Assembly: GCA_030631625.1 (NCBI GenBank)
Contig: DAOVKT010000138.1
Coordinates: 1 to 7,078 of the forward strand
DNA: 7,078 bases
Source of the DNA: JAGLTZ01 sp023135015
GTDB taxonomy: Bacteria > Blakebacterota > Blakebacteria > Blakebacterales > Blakebacteraceae
Direction: 5' to 3'
Position numbers and translations under genes: made by a program. Positions 5,358 to 7,078 of this stretch are shown one piece after another (the first letter of the stretch is position 1; each line of letters opens with the position of its first letter). The notes under the pieces were generated by a model that had not been told where the DNA came from, searched no databases, and saw only the letters and a program-made list of their open reading frames with translations.

Positions 5358-7078
5358 CTATTTGCTTAGCACCGTCACCTCCAGATGCGATGGCCGCCGG
5401 GTATCGTGGTAGATGCGGTGTGTAGCTTTCTGGAAATCGCTCTCGTCGCATTCGTAGATATTGACAAACTTCTGCGGGTTGCGGTCAACCAGGGGGAACC
5501 AGGAGTTCTGTACCTGGACCATGATCCGGTGTCCCTTCTTGAATGTATGGGCTAAATCGGGAATCTCGAAACGCACGGACGTCACCTCGCCTGGAACGAA
5601 TGGTTCCGGCTTCTCAAAACTATTGCGAAAGCGCCCTCGAAGTACCTCGCCCCTCACCAGCATCTGGTAGCCGGGCATGGGTACCTGTTTATCATTTGTG
5701 GGGTAATCATCCAGCGTGTGCGGGAATACATCAATTAGTTTGACCACGTAGTCCGCACCCGTGCCGGTGGTACTGACGAAGAGATCGGCGACGATCGGCC
5801 CGGTGAGGGTGATGTCCTCCGTCAGTGCTTCCGTCTCATATACCATTACATCCGGCCGGCGGGCAGCAAAGCGCTGGTCATCATTCATGTACTCAGTGGT
5901 ACGCCGTAAATGAACATCTTCGGTGTAGGGCACCGGTTTCATTGGGTCGGCCACGTACTCATCGAAGCTATCCGTTACATCGGGCGGCGAAAAAGAGAGT
6001 CCTTCATTTGGTTGGAAATAGAGCTCCTTCACTACCGTATTCACTGGCGGCCAAGTGTCGAACTCGCGCCATTCGGTAGTGCCCGTATCGTACATGGTGG
6101 CTTCTGCCAGGTCCAGGTTGCCTTGATCCTTGAGGTAGTAGTTGAAAAATCGCCGTTCAACATCCTTGAAATAGGTGGAAGTATTCGTTCCCCAGTGGAC
6201 ATTCCCCAGGTTATCGGCATCGCCGGAAGCCCACTGTCCGTGAGACCAGGGCCCCATGATGATGATGTTTTCGGTGGTGGGACTCTGCTCTTCGATGGCT
6301 TCGTACGTGCGGAGCGGTCCGTAGAGGTCTTCGGCATCGAACCAGCCGCCAACGACCATTACGGCAGGTTGTACGTCCGTCAGGTAGGGCCTCGGATCAC
6401 GCGCCTTCCAGAAGGCATCGTAGTTGGGATGGCTCATCAGTTCCGACCAGAACTGAATGCTGTCACCGAAGCATTGCTCCCTCACATTCTTGATGGGTCC
6501 CAATTCCAGGAAGAACTCGTAGTTGTCCTGCATCGACCACTGAAAAGGAGGCGGATTACTCCGCGTCGGCTGGGGTCTTGGAGCACCCACCATGGAATAG
6601 AACGAAAAGGCATCCAGGAGGAAGAAAGCACCATTGTGATGCCAGTCGTCGCCGATAAACCAGTTCGTGACAGGCGCCTGAGGTGAAACGGCCTTCAATG
6701 CAGGGTGGGCCTCCGGCAGCGACATGGTGGCGTAGAAGCCGGGATAAGAGATCCCAAAGATACCTACCCGGCCATTATTGTGCGGTACGTTCTTGACCAG
6801 CCAGTCGATGGTATCCCAGGTATCGCTGTTCTCGTCAATATCCTGTTCATTCTTCTTATCGGGGTTATAGGGCCGCACGTCCACAAATTTCCCTTCACTC
6901 ATATAGCGCCCCCGCACATCCTGATAGACGATAGTATAGCCTTCGTTAATCAGATGTGTCAGGAACATCAGGCGGTTGCTATAGCTTTCCTCACCGGCAG
7001 GCTCTGAATTGTAGGGTGTTCGCCAGAGCAGGATAGGATAGTTCTGCGTTGTATCCTTGGGAGTGTAGATGGAGGTGA
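5358..7078 (-). CDS. CocE/NonD-family serine hydrolase (X-Pro dipeptidyl-peptidase S15-like), 5' end missing
   Basis: The window holds 572 codons of a larger gene; the 5' end lies beyond the right edge. The frame is open to 7078 and its first part reads PKDTTQNYPILLWRTPYN, the conserved N-terminal strand of the family, so only a short N-terminus (perhaps with a signal peptide) is missing. QDVRGRYMSEG follows, then the nucleophile elbow GISYPG (Ser codon 6747-6749), the acid in GGWFDAED (Asp codon 6336-6338) and the base in GPWSHG (His codon 6240-6242), a complete alpha/beta-hydrolase triad. The C-terminal part (about the last 230 residues) is the jelly-roll domain of the S15 family, including TGPIVADLFVST and GHRIMVQVQNSWFP. 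Family members cleave Xaa-Pro peptides, acyl esters or beta-lactam side chains; the substrate cannot be read from sequence. It converges on the exported-protein pair. Confidence 0.92.
   Translation of the reverse strand, partial: TSIYTPKDTTQNYPILLWRTPYNSEPAGEESYSNRLMFLTHLINEGYTIVYQDVRGRYMSEGKFVDVRPYNPDKKNEQDIDENSDTWDTIDWLVKNVPHNNGRVGIFGISYPGFYATMSLPEAHPALKAVSPQAPVTNWFIGDDWHHNGAFFLLDAFSFYSMVGAPRPQPTRSNPPPFQWSMQDNYEFFLELGPIKNVREQCFGDSIQFWSELMSHPNYDAFWKARDPRPYLTDVQPAVMVVGGWFDAEDLYGPLRTYEAIEEQSPTTENIIIMGPWSHGQWASGDADNLGNVHWGTNTSTYFKDVERRFFNYYLKDQGNLDLAEATMYDTGTTEWREFDTWPPVNTVVKELYFQPNEGLSFSPPDVTDSFDEYVADPMKPVPYTEDVHLRRTTEYMNDDQRFAARRPDVMVYETEALTEDITLTGPIVADLFVSTTGTGADYVVKLIDVFPHTLDDYPTNDKQVPMPGYQMLVRGEVLRGRFRNSFEKPEPFVPGEVTSVRFEIPDLAHTFKKGHRIMVQVQNSWFPLVDRNPQKFVNIYECDESDFQKATHRIYHDTRRPSHLEVTVLSK

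Noticed and set aside
5910..6686. 258-codon open frame on the plus strand inside the hydrolase gene
   Set aside because: Antisense to the catalytic region of a clear S15-like gene; it mirrors its codon bias.
1..7078. CRISPR arrays, tRNA or rRNA genes, transposase genes
   Set aside because: No regularly spaced repeats, cloverleaf or rRNA-like sequence, and no transposase or recombinase motifs seen on either strand.

Overview
The window is bacterial DNA of medium GC content. It most likely comes from a Gram-negative (diderm) organism, because it encodes an exported protein with beta-barrel character ending in the C-terminal Phe typical of outer-membrane proteins. Strong Shine-Dalgarno sequences (for example AGGAGGTGA before 4712) and a good sigma70-type promoter (TTGACG-17-TATATT before the abiE genes) argue against core Bacteroidetes, which use neither much. 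I cannot name the species.

Layout: (1) 75-1481, minus strand: a radical SAM protein of the lysine 2,3-aminomutase (KamA) family. By my alignment from memory it keeps the FeS cysteines and the PLP lysine, but both residues that recognise the lysine side-chain amine are changed. A 58-bp repeat lies on either side of the gene in inverted orientation (10-67 and 1685-1742, 55/58 identical), so gene plus leader form one inverted-repeat-bounded unit of about 1.73 kb. (2) 1854-3448, plus strand: a complete AbiE-type (type IV) toxin-antitoxin/abortive-infection operon. The antitoxin and nucleotidyltransferase toxin overlap by 4 bp, and the promoter carries palindromes and direct repeats that could be operators. 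(3) 3449-3939: a gene-poor stretch with a 45-codon coding-like remnant on the minus strand (3500-3637). (4) 3940-4683 and 4712-5296, plus strand: two exported proteins 28 bp apart, a predicted outer-membrane beta-barrel and a glycine-rich hydrophobic protein, neither assigned to a family. (5) 5358-7078, minus strand: a CocE/NonD (X-Pro dipeptidyl-peptidase S15-like) serine hydrolase with its complete catalytic triad, cut by the right window edge. It converges on the exported-protein pair.

The genes do not form one pathway. The left half looks like an accessory region (inverted-repeat-bounded gene, defence/TA operon, gene remnant); the right half looks like envelope and peptide/ester-hydrolysis functions. 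The most interesting points are the inverted repeats around an aminomutase-like gene with altered substrate residues, and the repeat-rich abiE promoter beside them.
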